Below, in pieces: positions 17,393 to 26,610 of a stretch of 64,000 bases of DNA. Origin of the DNA: Hohaiivirga grylli (GTDB lineage Bacteria > Pseudomonadota > Alphaproteobacteria > Rhizobiales > Beijerinckiaceae); contig NZ_JBBYXI010000001.1 of assembly GCF_039655745.1 (NCBI RefSeq), positions 806,001 to 870,000 on the forward strand. Reading direction: 5' to 3'. The position numbers and the translations under genes were made by a program. Numbering within the stretch: position 1 is the stretch's first letter; the number at the start of each line of letters is the position of its first letter. The notes under the pieces were generated by a model. The model saw only the letters and a list, made by a program, of their open reading frames with translations. It did not search any database and was not told the DNA's origin.

Positions 17393-18232
17393 TCAACGCA
17401 GTGTCTGCATTGGAACCATGTCCATGTCATTGTAATCGATGTTGTCGCCGCCCATAGCCCAGATGAAGGCATAGCTTGCTGTGCCAACACCCGAGTGAAT
17501 GGACCAGCCCGGGCAGAGAATGGCATCTTCATTTGAAATCATGAGATGACGCGTCTCTGTTGGTTCACCCATAAGGTGAACGACACGGGTTTCTGCATCC
17601 ATGTCAAAGTAAAGGTATGCTTCACAACGGCGGTCATGGGTATGGCATGGCATGGTGTTCCACATACTGCCTGCTTCAAAATAGGTCAGGCCCATAACAA
17701 GCTGGCAGGTTTCCAGAACATTAGGATGAATGAGCTGATTGATAACACGCTTGTTGGCATGTTCCTGATCACCGACAGCCATCTTCTTAGCTTCTGCCAT
17801 GCCAACCTTTTTGGTTGGATAGGTATGATGAGCCGGTGTGGAGACAAGATAGAACTTAGCTGGCTTTGCCGGGTCATTACTTGCAAAGCTGACTTCGCCA
17901 GCTTTCATGCCAACATACAGAGCTTCGCGGTTGCCAATCTCAAAAGTGTCATTGCCAACCGTTACTTTGCCTGTATTGCCAATATTAATGATGCCAAGTT
18001 CCCTTCTGTCCATAAAGGAGTTGGTGCCGATGGCAGAGAAGGGAGCGGTTAATTCAAGTTTTGAGTTAACCGGCATAGCACCACCGACAACAATACGGTC
18101 AATATGGCTATAGGTCAGTTTGACTTCGTCTTTGACGAAAACCTTTTCGATCAGAAAATGCTTACGCAGTTCATCTGTATCGAAACGTTTGACTGCATCT
18201 GGATGACAGACCTGTCTGACTTCTATTGCCAT
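17393..18232 (-). CDS. kduI: 5-dehydro-4-deoxy-D-glucuronate isomerase
   Basis: Cupin-fold isomerase converting 5-keto-4-deoxyuronate to the KduD substrate. The 279 residues match E. coli KduI (278). The metal-site segment is GSMWNTMPCHTHDRRCEAYLYF and the C-terminus ends DYNDMDMVPMQTLR, both family hallmarks. A GAGGAA ribosome site precedes the ATG. It is the first enzyme gene after the GntR regulator (20 nt gap), so regulator-kduI-kduD probably form one operon. Confidence 0.95.
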   Translation of the reverse strand: MAIEVRQVCHPDAVKRFDTDELRKHFLIEKVFVKDEVKLTYSHIDRIVVGGAMPVNSKLELTAPFSAIGTNSFMDRRELGIINIGNTGKVTVGNDTFEIGNREALYVGMKAGEVSFASNDPAKPAKFYLVSTPAHHTYPTKKVGMAEAKKMAVGDQEHANKRVINQLIHPNVLETCQLVMGLTYFEAGSMWNTMPCHTHDRRCEAYLYFDMDAETRVVHLMGEPTETRHLMISNEDAILCPGWSIHSGVGTASYAFIWAMGGDNIDYNDMDMVPMQTLR

Positions 18233-18252
18233 GATGTTCCTCTTTCCTGCGG

Positions 18253-19005
18253 TTATTGCGGATCACTGATAAAATAATCAGGGTCGAGATCCCGAATACC
18301 GTCCAGATCAGCGATGAGCTTCTCAAGGTGCTCCGCCATTTGTCTGGAGGCTGCTTCGGCGTCTTTTTTCCTGATTGCATCAACAACACTCTGGTGCTCT
18401 GAGATAATGCGCTGCAGTCGACCAGCTTGTGGCAAGGTCAGACGACGGCAACGATCCATCTGTGATTTTACAGATTGGCTTATCCGCCAGAGTGCCGGGT
18501 AGCCGGCGATATCCGCGATGATGGCGTGGAACGCCTCATCCGCCTCATGGAACATATTGTTGTCAGCTGTTTCTGCAGCAAGCTTGATCTGACGCATGGT
18601 TTCATCCAGTTGAAGGCACGTTTCTTCATTGGCATTTGCCGCAGCAAGGCGTGCACTCATCATTTCAAGTGCTTGTCTGACCACAATGTTTTCACGCAAT
18701 GCAAAAAGAGGGATGCGTGAGACGAATGTCCCTGACTGAGGGAAGATATCAACCAGTCCTTCTTCGGAAAGTTTCAGCAAGGCCTCGCGAACCGGTGTAC
18801 GGCTGACACTATAGGCTGTTGCAATTTCCTTTTCGTTGATTGCTGATCCGGGTGGTCTCTGGAGAGTCATAATTTCCTGACGAAGGTTTCCCAGAATTCG
18901 TACCGCGGATGTAATGCGTTTGGGTTTAGCTTTGGTCGACAGAAGAGTTTCCGTCAGCTTTGTTGCCCTGCGTCTTTTCATTTGTTTCTGAACTGGTTTT
19001 AGCAT
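18253..19005 (-). CDS. GntR family (FadR/FCD-type) transcriptional regulator
   Basis: 250 residues. The N-terminal winged helix (about 35-100) has the GntR signature INEKEIATAYSVSRTPVREALLKLSEEGLVD. The C-terminal all-helical FCD ligand domain (about 110-235) shows FHEADEAFHAIIA and ISEHQSVVDAIRKKD, with histidines typical of metal-assisted ligand binding. A GAGG site points to the ATG at 19005. It sits just ahead of kduI-kduD and probably controls them in response to a uronate intermediate. The ligand is inferred from context only. Confidence 0.88.
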   Translation of the reverse strand: MLKPVQKQMKRRRATKLTETLLSTKAKPKRITSAVRILGNLRQEIMTLQRPPGSAINEKEIATAYSVSRTPVREALLKLSEEGLVDIFPQSGTFVSRIPLFALRENIVVRQALEMMSARLAAANANEETCLQLDETMRQIKLAAETADNNMFHEADEAFHAIIADIAGYPALWRISQSVKSQMDRCRRLTLPQAGRLQRIISEHQSVVDAIRKKDAEAASRQMAEHLEKLIADLDGIRDLDPDYFISDPQ

Positions 19006-19102
19006 TCGTAGCCTCAATTTTTCCCCATCAGCAATTCATATTTGCCTTACTGAAAGCTCTATTGAAATGGTCTCGAAACTACCAGCCTCAAATGAAGCAG
19101 GG

Positions 19103-19144
19103 CTTATGCGTATTCTTCATAAGTTAATTGATACTAATATATCA
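19103..19144. promoter_or_regulatory. Possible GntR operators upstream of the kdu operon
   Basis: Within the 495-nt gap between the GntR gene and the lysyl-tRNA synthetase gene there are two inverted repeats: CTTATG-N9-CATAAG (19103-19123) and TGATA-N6-TATCA (19129-19144). Their size and place, about 100-140 nt upstream of the GntR start, fit autoregulation. Nothing else in the gap stands out. Confidence 0.35.
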
Positions 19145-19500
19145 CTTTTGAAAAAGCAAGTGAAAAATGGCAGTAAATAACTGTAAGCTATATTGATATA
19201 TTTGTTATTTGGGTGAGAAGGGCTGTTTTTCACCCTGGAAGTCGTTTGACAATCAATTTGTTGAAAAATCCATAATTAGTCTAAAAATACGGATAACAAT
19301 AAATTTGCCCGGGAATCTTGAGCCTCAGGATATGGTTTTAGTGTCTTTCATGTATTATACGGATATGCATTGACCGCAGCTCAGGAAGTTCTTAAGTTGC
19401 CGCAGTTTTAACTGCTGGCGTGAGTTGCGTCAGATTATAGAAACCTCAATTTTTCGACATTCTGTTTTGCTGGATGTCGGGAAACTTACCACCAGACAGA

Positions 19501-21210
19501 ATGACCGTGACTAATCAAGCTTTGATAACTGCCGCCCAGACTGCAACCGCATGGCCTTTTGAAGAGGCTCGTAAAATCGTTGAGCGGTTAAAACGGACTG
19601 GCAAAAAAGAAGCTTTATTTGAAACTGGTTACGGTCCGTCAGGATTGCCGCACATTGGCACCTTTGGTGAGGTCGCACGCACAACCATGGTTCGTCAGGC
19701 ATTTCGTTTGCTGACGGATGATAAGATACCAACACGTCTTATTGCCTTTTCCGATGATATGGATGGTCTGCGTAAGGTTCCAGATAATGTGCCCAACAAG
19801 GAAATGCTGGAGAAATATATCGGCTATCCTTTGACCGCTGTGCCAGACCCGTTTGGAACACATGACAGTTTTGGACGTCATAACAACGCCCGTCTACGTA
19901 GCTTCCTTGACGCTTTCGGGTTTGAGTATGAATTCCGTTCTTCTACCGATTGCTACAAGGCTGGAGATTTTGATGCGACGCTTCTGAAAATTCTTGAGCG
20001 TTTCGATAAAGTCATGTCCATCATGCTCCCGTCTCTGCGTGAGGAGCGTCGTCAGAGCTACTCACCATTCATGCCGATCCATCCAAAAACAGGCATGGTG
20101 ATGCAGGTTCCGGTTGAAGAACGTAATGTTGATGCTGGCACGATTATCTGGCGTGACCCTGAAACAGGTGAACATTTTGAGACGCCTGTAACAGGCGGGC
20201 AGGTTAAGCTCCAGTGGAAGCCAGATTGGGCTATGCGCTGGGTTGCTCTTGGCGTGGATTATGAAATGTCCGGGAAGGACCTGATCGATTCCGTCAAGCT
20301 TTCCGGACAGATTGCCCGTGCTCTTGATGCCGAACCACCAGAAGGCTTCAACTATGAGCTCTTCCTTGATGACAAGGGACAGAAGATTTCCAAGTCCAAG
20401 GGCAATGGCCTGACAATTGATGAATGGCTGTCATACGGCATGCCAGAGAGCCTTGCTCTGTTCATGTATAATAAGCCGCGCGAAGCGAAGCGCCTTTATT
20501 TTGATGTGATCCCACGTCACATGGATGATTATCTCACCTTCCTTGAGAAGTTCCCGGGGCAGGATGAGAAACAGAAGCTGATGAACCCGGTCTGGCATAT
20601 CCACTCTGGTAATCCGCCTGCACCAGAGGTTCTGGTATCTGCTGATAGCGAGAAAGCAACAACGCTTTCCTTTTCAATGCTGATGAACCTGGTTGCTGTG
20701 GCAAACTCTGAAGAGCCAGCTGTTCTGTGGGGTTTCATTCGTCGTTATGCGCCGGGTGTTTCTCCTGAGACGCATCCAAGACTGGATCAGCTTGTTGGTT
20801 ATGCGATCCGCTATTTCCGCGATTTCGTTCGCCCTGCCAAGGTTTATCGTCCGGCTACGCCTGAAGAACGAAAAGCTCTGGAAGAATTGCTAAGTGCTTT
20901 GCAGCCTATGGAAGGCTCAACAGATGCTGAAGCATTGCAGAATGTTGTTTACGAGATTGGCCGCAGCCACTTCCCTGATCTCTCCGGTAAATCCAAAAGT
21001 CCGGATGGTCGCCCGGGTGTTTCGCAGACATGGTTTGCAACGCTTTATCAAATTCTTCTTGGTCAGGAACGAGGACCACGTTTTGGCTCGTTTGCTGCTC
21101 TTTATGGAGTTGCTGAGACACGTGCCCTTATTTCCAAGGCTTTGGCCGGAGAGTTGATAACAGAACATGAGGCGTTCCTTGCAGAACGCAAAGAGGCTGG
21201 CAGCCTTTAA
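19501..21210 (+). CDS. lysS: Lysine--tRNA ligase, class I
   Basis: Charges tRNA-Lys. This is the class I (archaeal-type) enzyme that many Alphaproteobacteria have in place of class II LysS. The HIGH-like motif is PHIGTFGE and the KMSKS-like motif is KISKSKGNG; the Rossmann core and C-terminal helical domain fill the remaining length. The ATG at 19501 (569 residues) gives the usual start before TAWPFEEARKI; an in-frame ATG lies 27 nt upstream with no better ribosome site. Confidence 0.95.
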   Translation: MTVTNQALITAAQTATAWPFEEARKIVERLKRTGKKEALFETGYGPSGLPHIGTFGEVARTTMVRQAFRLLTDDKIPTRLIAFSDDMDGLRKVPDNVPNKEMLEKYIGYPLTAVPDPFGTHDSFGRHNNARLRSFLDAFGFEYEFRSSTDCYKAGDFDATLLKILERFDKVMSIMLPSLREERRQSYSPFMPIHPKTGMVMQVPVEERNVDAGTIIWRDPETGEHFETPVTGGQVKLQWKPDWAMRWVALGVDYEMSGKDLIDSVKLSGQIARALDAEPPEGFNYELFLDDKGQKISKSKGNGLTIDEWLSYGMPESLALFMYNKPREAKRLYFDVIPRHMDDYLTFLEKFPGQDEKQKLMNPVWHIHSGNPPAPEVLVSADSEKATTLSFSMLMNLVAVANSEEPAVLWGFIRRYAPGVSPETHPRLDQLVGYAIRYFRDFVRPAKVYRPATPEERKALEELLSALQPMEGSTDAEALQNVVYEIGRSHFPDLSGKSKSPDGRPGVSQTWFATLYQILLGQERGPRFGSFAALYGVAETRALISKALAGELITEHEAFLAERKEAGSL

Positions 21211-21231
21211 AATTCTTACGAAGGGAAATGG

Positions 21232-21567
21232 ATGATTTATAAAATCTGTCCGCAGGATTTATGGCAGGAAGCCGAGAAGCAGGGCTGCTTCTTCGGCGCC
21301 CCCATTGATTTGCAGGATGGATTCATCCATTTCTCAACAGCGTCTCAGGCCCGTGAGACAGCAGCCAAGCATTTCTCTGGCGAAACCGATCTTCTCCTGA
21401 TTGCAATTGATGAATCCCGTCTATCCGAGCAGCTGCGTTATGAGCCTGCACGGAACGGTGATCTGTTTCCTCATCTTTATGAGCCGCTATCTCTCGCGGC
21501 TGTTGTTTGGGTTCAGCCTCTCCCCATGGGGGAGGATGGTGTTCACATATTTCCTGGAGGATTATAA
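21232..21567 (+). CDS. DUF952 domain-containing protein
   Basis: 111-residue cytoplasmic protein of the DUF952 family (IYKICPQDLW, DGFIHFSTASQARETAAKHF, LRYEPARNGDLFPHLYEPL). These small conserved proteins have been likened to glutathione S-transferase-related folds, but the function is unknown. Its stop codon overlaps the pyrD start (TAATG), so the two are translationally coupled, an arrangement seen with pyrD in other Alphaproteobacteria. Confidence 0.9.
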   Translation: MIYKICPQDLWQEAEKQGCFFGAPIDLQDGFIHFSTASQARETAAKHFSGETDLLLIAIDESRLSEQLRYEPARNGDLFPHLYEPLSLAAVVWVQPLPMGEDGVHIFPGGL

Positions 21568-22676
21568 TGCAGTCCATGTTGTTCTCGTTATCACGCCCTT
21601 TCTTGAACAGCATGGATTCCGAATATATGCACAGTCTGGCTATTCAGGCTTTAAAGTATGCTCCCGGAAAATGTAAAATAGCTGATGCCCCATCATTATC
21701 GATTGAGACATTCGGTATTCAGTTCTCTAACCCGATTGGTATTGCTGCTGGTTTCGATAAGCAGGCTGAGGTTGTTGACCCCCTCCTGAATGTCGGTTTC
21801 GGATTTGTTGAAGTGGGTGGTGTAGTACCAAGACCCCAGGCTGGAAATCCTAAACCCCGTATATTTCGACTGCCGCAAGATCAGGCTGTTATCAATCGCA
21901 TGGGGCTGAATAGCCATGGGCTGGATGCGGTCGTAAGCAGGCTGGAGCAAAGAGCGCAAAAGCCAGGTATTGTTGCCGTTAATATCAGCGCAAACAAAGA
22001 CTCAGAAGATCGGATTGCCGACTATATAACATGTACCAGTGCGTTAAGCGGTTTGGTCGATTTTCTGACAATCAACGTATCGTCCCCAAATACTCCGGGC
22101 CTGCGCGATTTGCAGGGCGAGGCTTTCCTTGATGATCTGCTGGCACGAGTTATGAATATTCGCTCAACCGTACTGGCTGAGAAATCAAAGGGGGCTGTCT
22201 GTAAAGATACGGCGATCTTACTTAAAATTTCTCCGGATATTGATTTGCCATTCCTTGACCGGATTATTGCAACAGTGGAACGCAGAAAGATTCATGGTTT
22301 GGTGATTGCAAATACAACTGTTGCTCGGCCGGAGACACTTAAAAATACGACCCGAAAAAATGAGACAGGTGGTTTGTCTGGCCAGCCGCTCTTTGTACCA
22401 TCAACCAAACTGCTGGCAGAGGCTTATTTGCGGGTTGGCAAAACAATACCAATCATTGGTGTCGGTGGTATCGATTCCGCACAGACCGCTTGGGCCAAGG
22501 TTCGGGCTGGCGCAACACTGATCCAACTGATGACGGGGCTGGTCTATAAGGGGCCAGATTTGATTGAGGAGATTAAGCAGGGCATCTTGCACAATCTTGG
22601 CTCCCAATCTCTCTCTGAGGTCATTGGTTCTGGTGCTGAAGAGATCGCCAAGGGCAACTTTGGTTTTGATGTTTAA
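21567..22676 (+). CDS. pyrD: Dihydroorotate dehydrogenase (quinone), class 2
   Basis: FMN enzyme of pyrimidine synthesis that passes electrons to quinone at the membrane. The 369 residues begin with the amphipathic N-terminal helix of class 2, then NPIGIAAGFDKQAE, FVEVGGVVPRPQAGN, RMGLNSHG, NVSSPNTPGLRDLQ (catalytic Ser region) and IIGVGGIDSAQTAW. GGAGG lies before the ATG at 21567, inside the end of the DUF952 gene. The stop overlaps the convergent MATE gene by 4 nt. Confidence 0.96.
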   Translation: MQSMLFSLSRPFLNSMDSEYMHSLAIQALKYAPGKCKIADAPSLSIETFGIQFSNPIGIAAGFDKQAEVVDPLLNVGFGFVEVGGVVPRPQAGNPKPRIFRLPQDQAVINRMGLNSHGLDAVVSRLEQRAQKPGIVAVNISANKDSEDRIADYITCTSALSGLVDFLTINVSSPNTPGLRDLQGEAFLDDLLARVMNIRSTVLAEKSKGAVCKDTAILLKISPDIDLPFLDRIIATVERRKIHGLVIANTTVARPETLKNTTRKNETGGLSGQPLFVPSTKLLAEAYLRVGKTIPIIGVGGIDSAQTAWAKVRAGATLIQLMTGLVYKGPDLIEEIKQGILHNLGSQSLSEVIGSGAEEIAKGNFGFDV

Positions 22677-24007
22677 GGCTTTTCTGAAGTTAGCCTGTTG
22701 AATGTTCGATTGGTTAGCTTCGGATAGAGTAGGGCCTGCCCCAGACCTCGCGCTCCCAGAAATGTCACGAATGCAATCCACAGTCCGGTATTGCCAAGTG
22801 ACTGGCCCAGTAAGAGTACCGCGACAAATATCCCGAATGATATAGCCATGAGATCTCTCATGGCTGCGCTCCATGTTGCTCCAATGAATATTCCATCGAA
22901 GACGAAAGCGGCCGACCCGATCAGTGGGGCAAAGGCGGCAAATATAACGTAAGAACGGGCAAAGGTCCGGATATCTTCATTGGTTGAGAGCATATCAATG
23001 AACCAGGGGCTGATGATCATGAAGAATGCTGCAATACAGAGACTTATGCTCATACACCAGATGAGACACAGCCTTGTAACACGCTCAAATGCAGCCCGGT
23101 TTCTGGCGCCGATGGACTGACCGCCAAGGGTTTCTGCTGCCGTTGCAAAACCATCAAGAAAATAACTGCCAACCAGAAACATATTATAGAGTATGGCATT
23201 TGCAGCCAGTGCAACCGCTCCGAATTTTACACCTTGTCGGGAGAATAATGCAAAAGCCATTAGAAGGCATGCTGTCCGGATCATGATATCACGATTGACC
23301 GCCAGCATATGCCAGAGCTCGGTTTTGTTGATGACATTTTTCCAGAGTGTATTGAATGGGTTTGAGCCCAGATATTTGAGGGCAATAATACCAAGCAGAA
23401 CGCCGGTTGCTTCTGCGAGTACTGAGGCTAGCGCAACGCCCTTAATGCCAAAATCCAGAACCAGCACTAGTAGTAGTGAAAGTGCGATGTTGCTGAGGTT
23501 AATCGCAATCTGAAGGCAAAGGCCGATGTCGGTTCTTGCACGTCCCAGAATTGAACCAAGAATGACGTAATTAGATAACGTAAGAGGGGCCGCCCAGATG
23601 CGTACACTGAAGTAAGTGAACATTGCTTCCATAACGGCAGGGCTTGCATCACTATAAAACCACCCTGCCAGTATTTTAATGGGGGACTGGCTGAGGATGA
23701 GAAAGGCTCCTGCGGTAATGGCAATCAGAAAAGAGCGGGCAAGGATCAGGTCTATCTGAGGCTTGTTCTTCGCGCCTGTGGCCTGAGCTGTCAGGCCAGC
23801 AGTGGTCATCCGGAAAGCACCAAAACCCCAGAATAAAAAATCAAAAACAATAGCCCCCAGAGCAATGGCTCCAAGAAGCTCAGCAGAGCCAAGCTGCCCA
23901 ATAACTGCGGTTGCGACCACACCAAGAAGGGGAGTGGTTATATGGGATAAAACCATGGGTAGGGCCACCAGAATGACCCGCTTATTCGTTATCTCGATAA
24001 CGCGCAT
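22673..24007 (-). CDS. MATE family efflux transporter (DinF-like)
   Basis: 444-residue inner-membrane protein with about 12 hydrophobic segments in two halves, typical of cation-coupled multidrug/toxin exporters. It shows the MATE start (RVILVALPMVLSHITTPLLGVVATAVIGQLGSAELLG) and the loop GIFIGATWSAAMRD of the DinF subgroup. Substrate unknown. Its 3' end overlaps that of pyrD on the other strand. Confidence 0.9.
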   Translation of the reverse strand: MRVIEITNKRVILVALPMVLSHITTPLLGVVATAVIGQLGSAELLGAIALGAIVFDFLFWGFGAFRMTTAGLTAQATGAKNKPQIDLILARSFLIAITAGAFLILSQSPIKILAGWFYSDASPAVMEAMFTYFSVRIWAAPLTLSNYVILGSILGRARTDIGLCLQIAINLSNIALSLLLVLVLDFGIKGVALASVLAEATGVLLGIIALKYLGSNPFNTLWKNVINKTELWHMLAVNRDIMIRTACLLMAFALFSRQGVKFGAVALAANAILYNMFLVGSYFLDGFATAAETLGGQSIGARNRAAFERVTRLCLIWCMSISLCIAAFFMIISPWFIDMLSTNEDIRTFARSYVIFAAFAPLIGSAAFVFDGIFIGATWSAAMRDLMAISFGIFVAVLLLGQSLGNTGLWIAFVTFLGARGLGQALLYPKLTNRTFNRLTSEKP

Positions 24008-24043
24008 AAGATTACAGTCGCATATCTGCCAAATTATATCTGA

Positions 24044-24304
24044 TCAGCGGAAGTAGCCGATAATTCGTAATATGAGCCAGATTGGAATAACAATCATGGC
24101 ACCATAGATCAGCCAAAGCCCGACCTGCTTAACAGTTCCCCAGCCAAGGTTGAGTATGCCCTGAAGCATGTTACCCAGACGATCAATTAAGCCCATTGGT
24201 GTAATGCCGAGAGCTGCCATAAAGGCCCCAACCAGCAGCGATACAAAAATCAGTTTAACCAAAACTGAACCGAGAGAACCTCCCAGAAAACGCTGCATGG
24301 ACAT
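24044..24304 (-). CDS. Small membrane protein, DUF6460-like
   Basis: 86 residues with two hydrophobic segments (about 10-35 and 63-84) separated by an amphipathic stretch. The N-terminal FLGGSLGSVLVKLIFVSLLVGAFMAALGI resembles a small alphaproteobacterial family that I recall as DUF6460. Function unknown. GAGG with 5-nt spacing selects the ATG at 24304. It lies 39 nt upstream of the MATE gene on the same strand and may be co-transcribed. Confidence 0.7.
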   Translation of the reverse strand: MSMQRFLGGSLGSVLVKLIFVSLLVGAFMAALGITPMGLIDRLGNMLQGILNLGWGTVKQVGLWLIYGAMIVIPIWLILRIIGYFR

Positions 24305-24409
24305 GTTGAACCTCAAACCTTTTTAAAAATCAGAACTCTGGATAATCGATTTTAGCGCGTTATGCCAGTATCGACGCATACTTGATGAAGGTATAGCGCA
24401 GCAGATAAT

Positions 24410-24443
24410 AAAAAAGCGTATCATCCTGAGATGATACGCTTTT
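24410..24443 (-). terminator. Terminator of the CrbR-like response regulator gene
   Basis: 13-bp perfect stem (24412-24424 with 24431-24443), 6-nt loop. Read on the - strand it is followed by a T-run. It lies 24 nt after the stop of the response regulator gene. Confidence 0.9.
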
Positions 24444-24467
24444 GAACATTGCCGTAATGGCAATCTA

Positions 24468-25127
24468 TCAGTCAATGTGGCCTGTCTGTCGGCTACCAAT
24501 CGCGAACTTGGAGGCCACAATCACAGCCTGTGTGCGGCTATCAACACCAAGCTTATCAAGAATAGCAGAAACGTGAGCCTTCACGGTTGCTTCTGAAACG
24601 CTGAGTTCATAAGCGATCTGTTTATTCAGCAAGCCTTCTGACAGCATCATGAGGACGCGAACCTGCTGAGGTGTCAAAGTTGACAGGCGGCGAACCAGAT
24701 TGGCGGTTTCTTTATCTTCTGTCGCGTTCAGATCAATATCTGGTGGTGTCCATGAATCTCCTGAAAGAACAACCTTGATGGCATTGCCGATTGTTTCGAT
24801 ATCAAGAGATTTCGGGATAAAGGCTGATGCACCAAAATCCATCGCCCGACGAATGATATTGCCATCTTCTGTTGCAGAAACAATGGCAACCGGAACGCCG
24901 GGGTATTGAGCTCTTAAGTACATCAGGCCAGAAAAGCCCTGAACGCCCGGCATTGAAAGATCAAGCAGAACGAGATCAACTTCGCGTTCCTCTCCAAGTG
25001 TTTTGGAGAGCGCGTCCATCCCATTGGTCTGAATAATACTGGCTGAGGGCATGAGGGACGCAAGGGCCTGATGAAGGGCGCCTCTAAAAAGCGGATGGTC
25101 GTCAGCTATTATAATCGTGGTAGGCAA
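24468..25127 (-). CDS. LuxR-family response regulator, CrbR/ErdR-like
   Basis: 219 residues: receiver domain with acidic DD at 9-10, phospho-acceptor Asp56 (LLDLSMPG) and Lys106; then a LuxR/NarL helix-turn-helix (LTPQQVRVLMMLSEGLLNKQIAYELSVSEATVKAHVSAIL). The start IIIADDHPLFRGALHQAL and the NKQIAYEL...AHVSAILDKLGV block resemble CrbR/ErdR, which elsewhere activates acetyl-CoA synthetase for acetate use. No kinase is adjacent; the likely partner is the transporter-kinase fusion 4.4 kb away. The assignment rests on remembered family features. Confidence 0.82.
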   Translation of the reverse strand: MPTTIIIADDHPLFRGALHQALASLMPSASIIQTNGMDALSKTLGEEREVDLVLLDLSMPGVQGFSGLMYLRAQYPGVPVAIVSATEDGNIIRRAMDFGASAFIPKSLDIETIGNAIKVVLSGDSWTPPDIDLNATEDKETANLVRRLSTLTPQQVRVLMMLSEGLLNKQIAYELSVSEATVKAHVSAILDKLGVDSRTQAVIVASKFAIGSRQTGHID

Positions 25128-25365
25128 TTTACATCTCCCCCAGTTTCAGTTTCGGAAGGAACCCTGCGTGTTTGGTTGTTATACCATCAGTATCAGGAAT
25201 TGTCTTCCATGCACAGTAATGCTGCAATCGGCGAACTGTCACGGCATAGAGCACATCGGACTGTGCCTTATTTCCCAATGAGAAAAAAGTCCTTATCCGA
25301 CCAATTTCGCATAGAGGTGCGGCAGTTACTAACTACATAACGCTCATATTATAGAACTAAATCAG

Positions 25366-25821
25366 CTAATTACCAATATAGTGCAATAGGATATATCGAC
25401 TATGTCCAGCATCACGATGCTCAAGCAGATAGACCCCTTGCCAAGTGCCCAGTGCCAGTTTGCCATCGATAACTGGTAGTGTCAGGCTTGACCCGGTCAG
25501 CATTGTTTTTATATGCGCCGGCATGTCATCAGGGCCTTCATAGCTATGAATATAATGGTTATGACGTGGGGCAAGATAATCCAGTGATGTCAGAATATCT
25601 TTTTGGACATCAGGATCGGCGTTCTCCTGAATTGTCAGAGAGGCGGAAGTGTGCTGGCAAAAGACACATAAAAGTCCATTGTTTAGACTATGGCTCTTAG
25701 CCCATTGTCTAATGTCATCTGTGAATTCAAACAGCCCTGTTCCAGTCGTTTTCAGCGACATCTGTGCGGTCAGCTGTATTTTTACATCTGATTTATGAAT
25801 ATTCGTAATACGGGTCATCAT
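25366..25821 (-). CDS. YjbQ family protein (UPF0047)
   Basis: 151 residues of the YjbQ/UPF0047 family, single-domain trimeric proteins; some members have weak thiamine-phosphate synthase activity, but the physiological role is unsettled. Hallmarks are HTSASLTIQENADPDV, HSYEGPDDMPAHIK and LGTWQGVYLLEHRDAGHSR. It lies 6 nt after the TIGR02186 gene, so it is the last gene of a three-gene operon with that gene and the TauE-type exporter. Confidence 0.93.
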   Translation of the reverse strand: MMTRITNIHKSDVKIQLTAQMSLKTTGTGLFEFTDDIRQWAKSHSLNNGLLCVFCQHTSASLTIQENADPDVQKDILTSLDYLAPRHNHYIHSYEGPDDMPAHIKTMLTGSSLTLPVIDGKLALGTWQGVYLLEHRDAGHSRYILLHYIGN

Positions 25822-25827
25822 TATCTA

Positions 25828-26610
25828 TCAGTCGCGTCGGAAAAGGATATTGGCAAGCCAGCCAAAAAAGAGAGCTGCCAGAGCTGTCGCGAGGCCATAG
25901 TACAGAGGATAATCCTTAGACATATCTCCAACCTCTTGCTGGAAGCCGGTTTTTATCAGCTCAAAATTTGAGTAATGGCGGTCAAGCAAGGTGTTGTCGA
26001 CAAATAGCGCGACTTCAACATCATAGATGCCCGTGGGAGCAGTTGCAGGTAGGATAACCGGAGCACTGAAGAGGCTGGGCGACAGGAAGGTTACCCCTTG
26101 CGTGCTTTGATGGTACAGGTTTTCCTGTTTCTTCAGGCGTAGCAATGCCGTGCGGAAAAGATTTTCCTGATTGGGGTTCTGAAACTGATTTATGTCCTGA
26201 GCCGTTGCAATGGCATCCATCCCGATTCTGAATTTGAGACGGAGGGCATCACTGGTAATTTCTTCTAACGGATGGGAAGAAAGAACACTTAGAAAAGCCG
26301 GCATTAGCTGAAATTTCTGCTGATCACGATTAAGCCATATGAAGCCAAGGCGTTGACGTTCACGAACTGTCATTGTCTGGCGAGGGCCACGAACTGTTAC
26401 AACCAGATTATAGGGGCCAACGCGTGGTACGGTTTGAGCATCCCGTTCAATTGTTCCGAAAACCGTGATTGAAGAACCCGTATATTCAGAAGAAATTTCA
26501 ACACGTGTATTTGAAAGGGCCGCAATGATCTTCTCTGCCTGTGCAGGGTTTGTCCCAAGGCAGAAGAGAATACCAATAATCAGGTTTCTGATTGAGAGGG
26601 ACGTTCTCAT
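25828..26610 (-). CDS. TIGR02186 family membrane-anchored periplasmic protein
   Basis: 260 residues with an N-terminal signal sequence (IIGILFCLGTNPAQA), a beta-rich periplasmic body and one C-terminal membrane helix (YGLATALAALFFGWLANILF) with a short positive tail. It matches the alphaproteobacterial TIGR02186 family, usually encoded with a TauE/SafE permease as here. The start overlaps the permease stop by 4 nt. It probably assists the exporter from the periplasm; direct evidence is lacking. Confidence 0.85.
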   Translation of the reverse strand: MRTSLSIRNLIIGILFCLGTNPAQAEKIIAALSNTRVEISSEYTGSSITVFGTIERDAQTVPRVGPYNLVVTVRGPRQTMTVRERQRLGFIWLNRDQQKFQLMPAFLSVLSSHPLEEITSDALRLKFRIGMDAIATAQDINQFQNPNQENLFRTALLRLKKQENLYHQSTQGVTFLSPSLFSAPVILPATAPTGIYDVEVALFVDNTLLDRHYSNFELIKTGFQQEVGDMSKDYPLYYGLATALAALFFGWLANILFRRD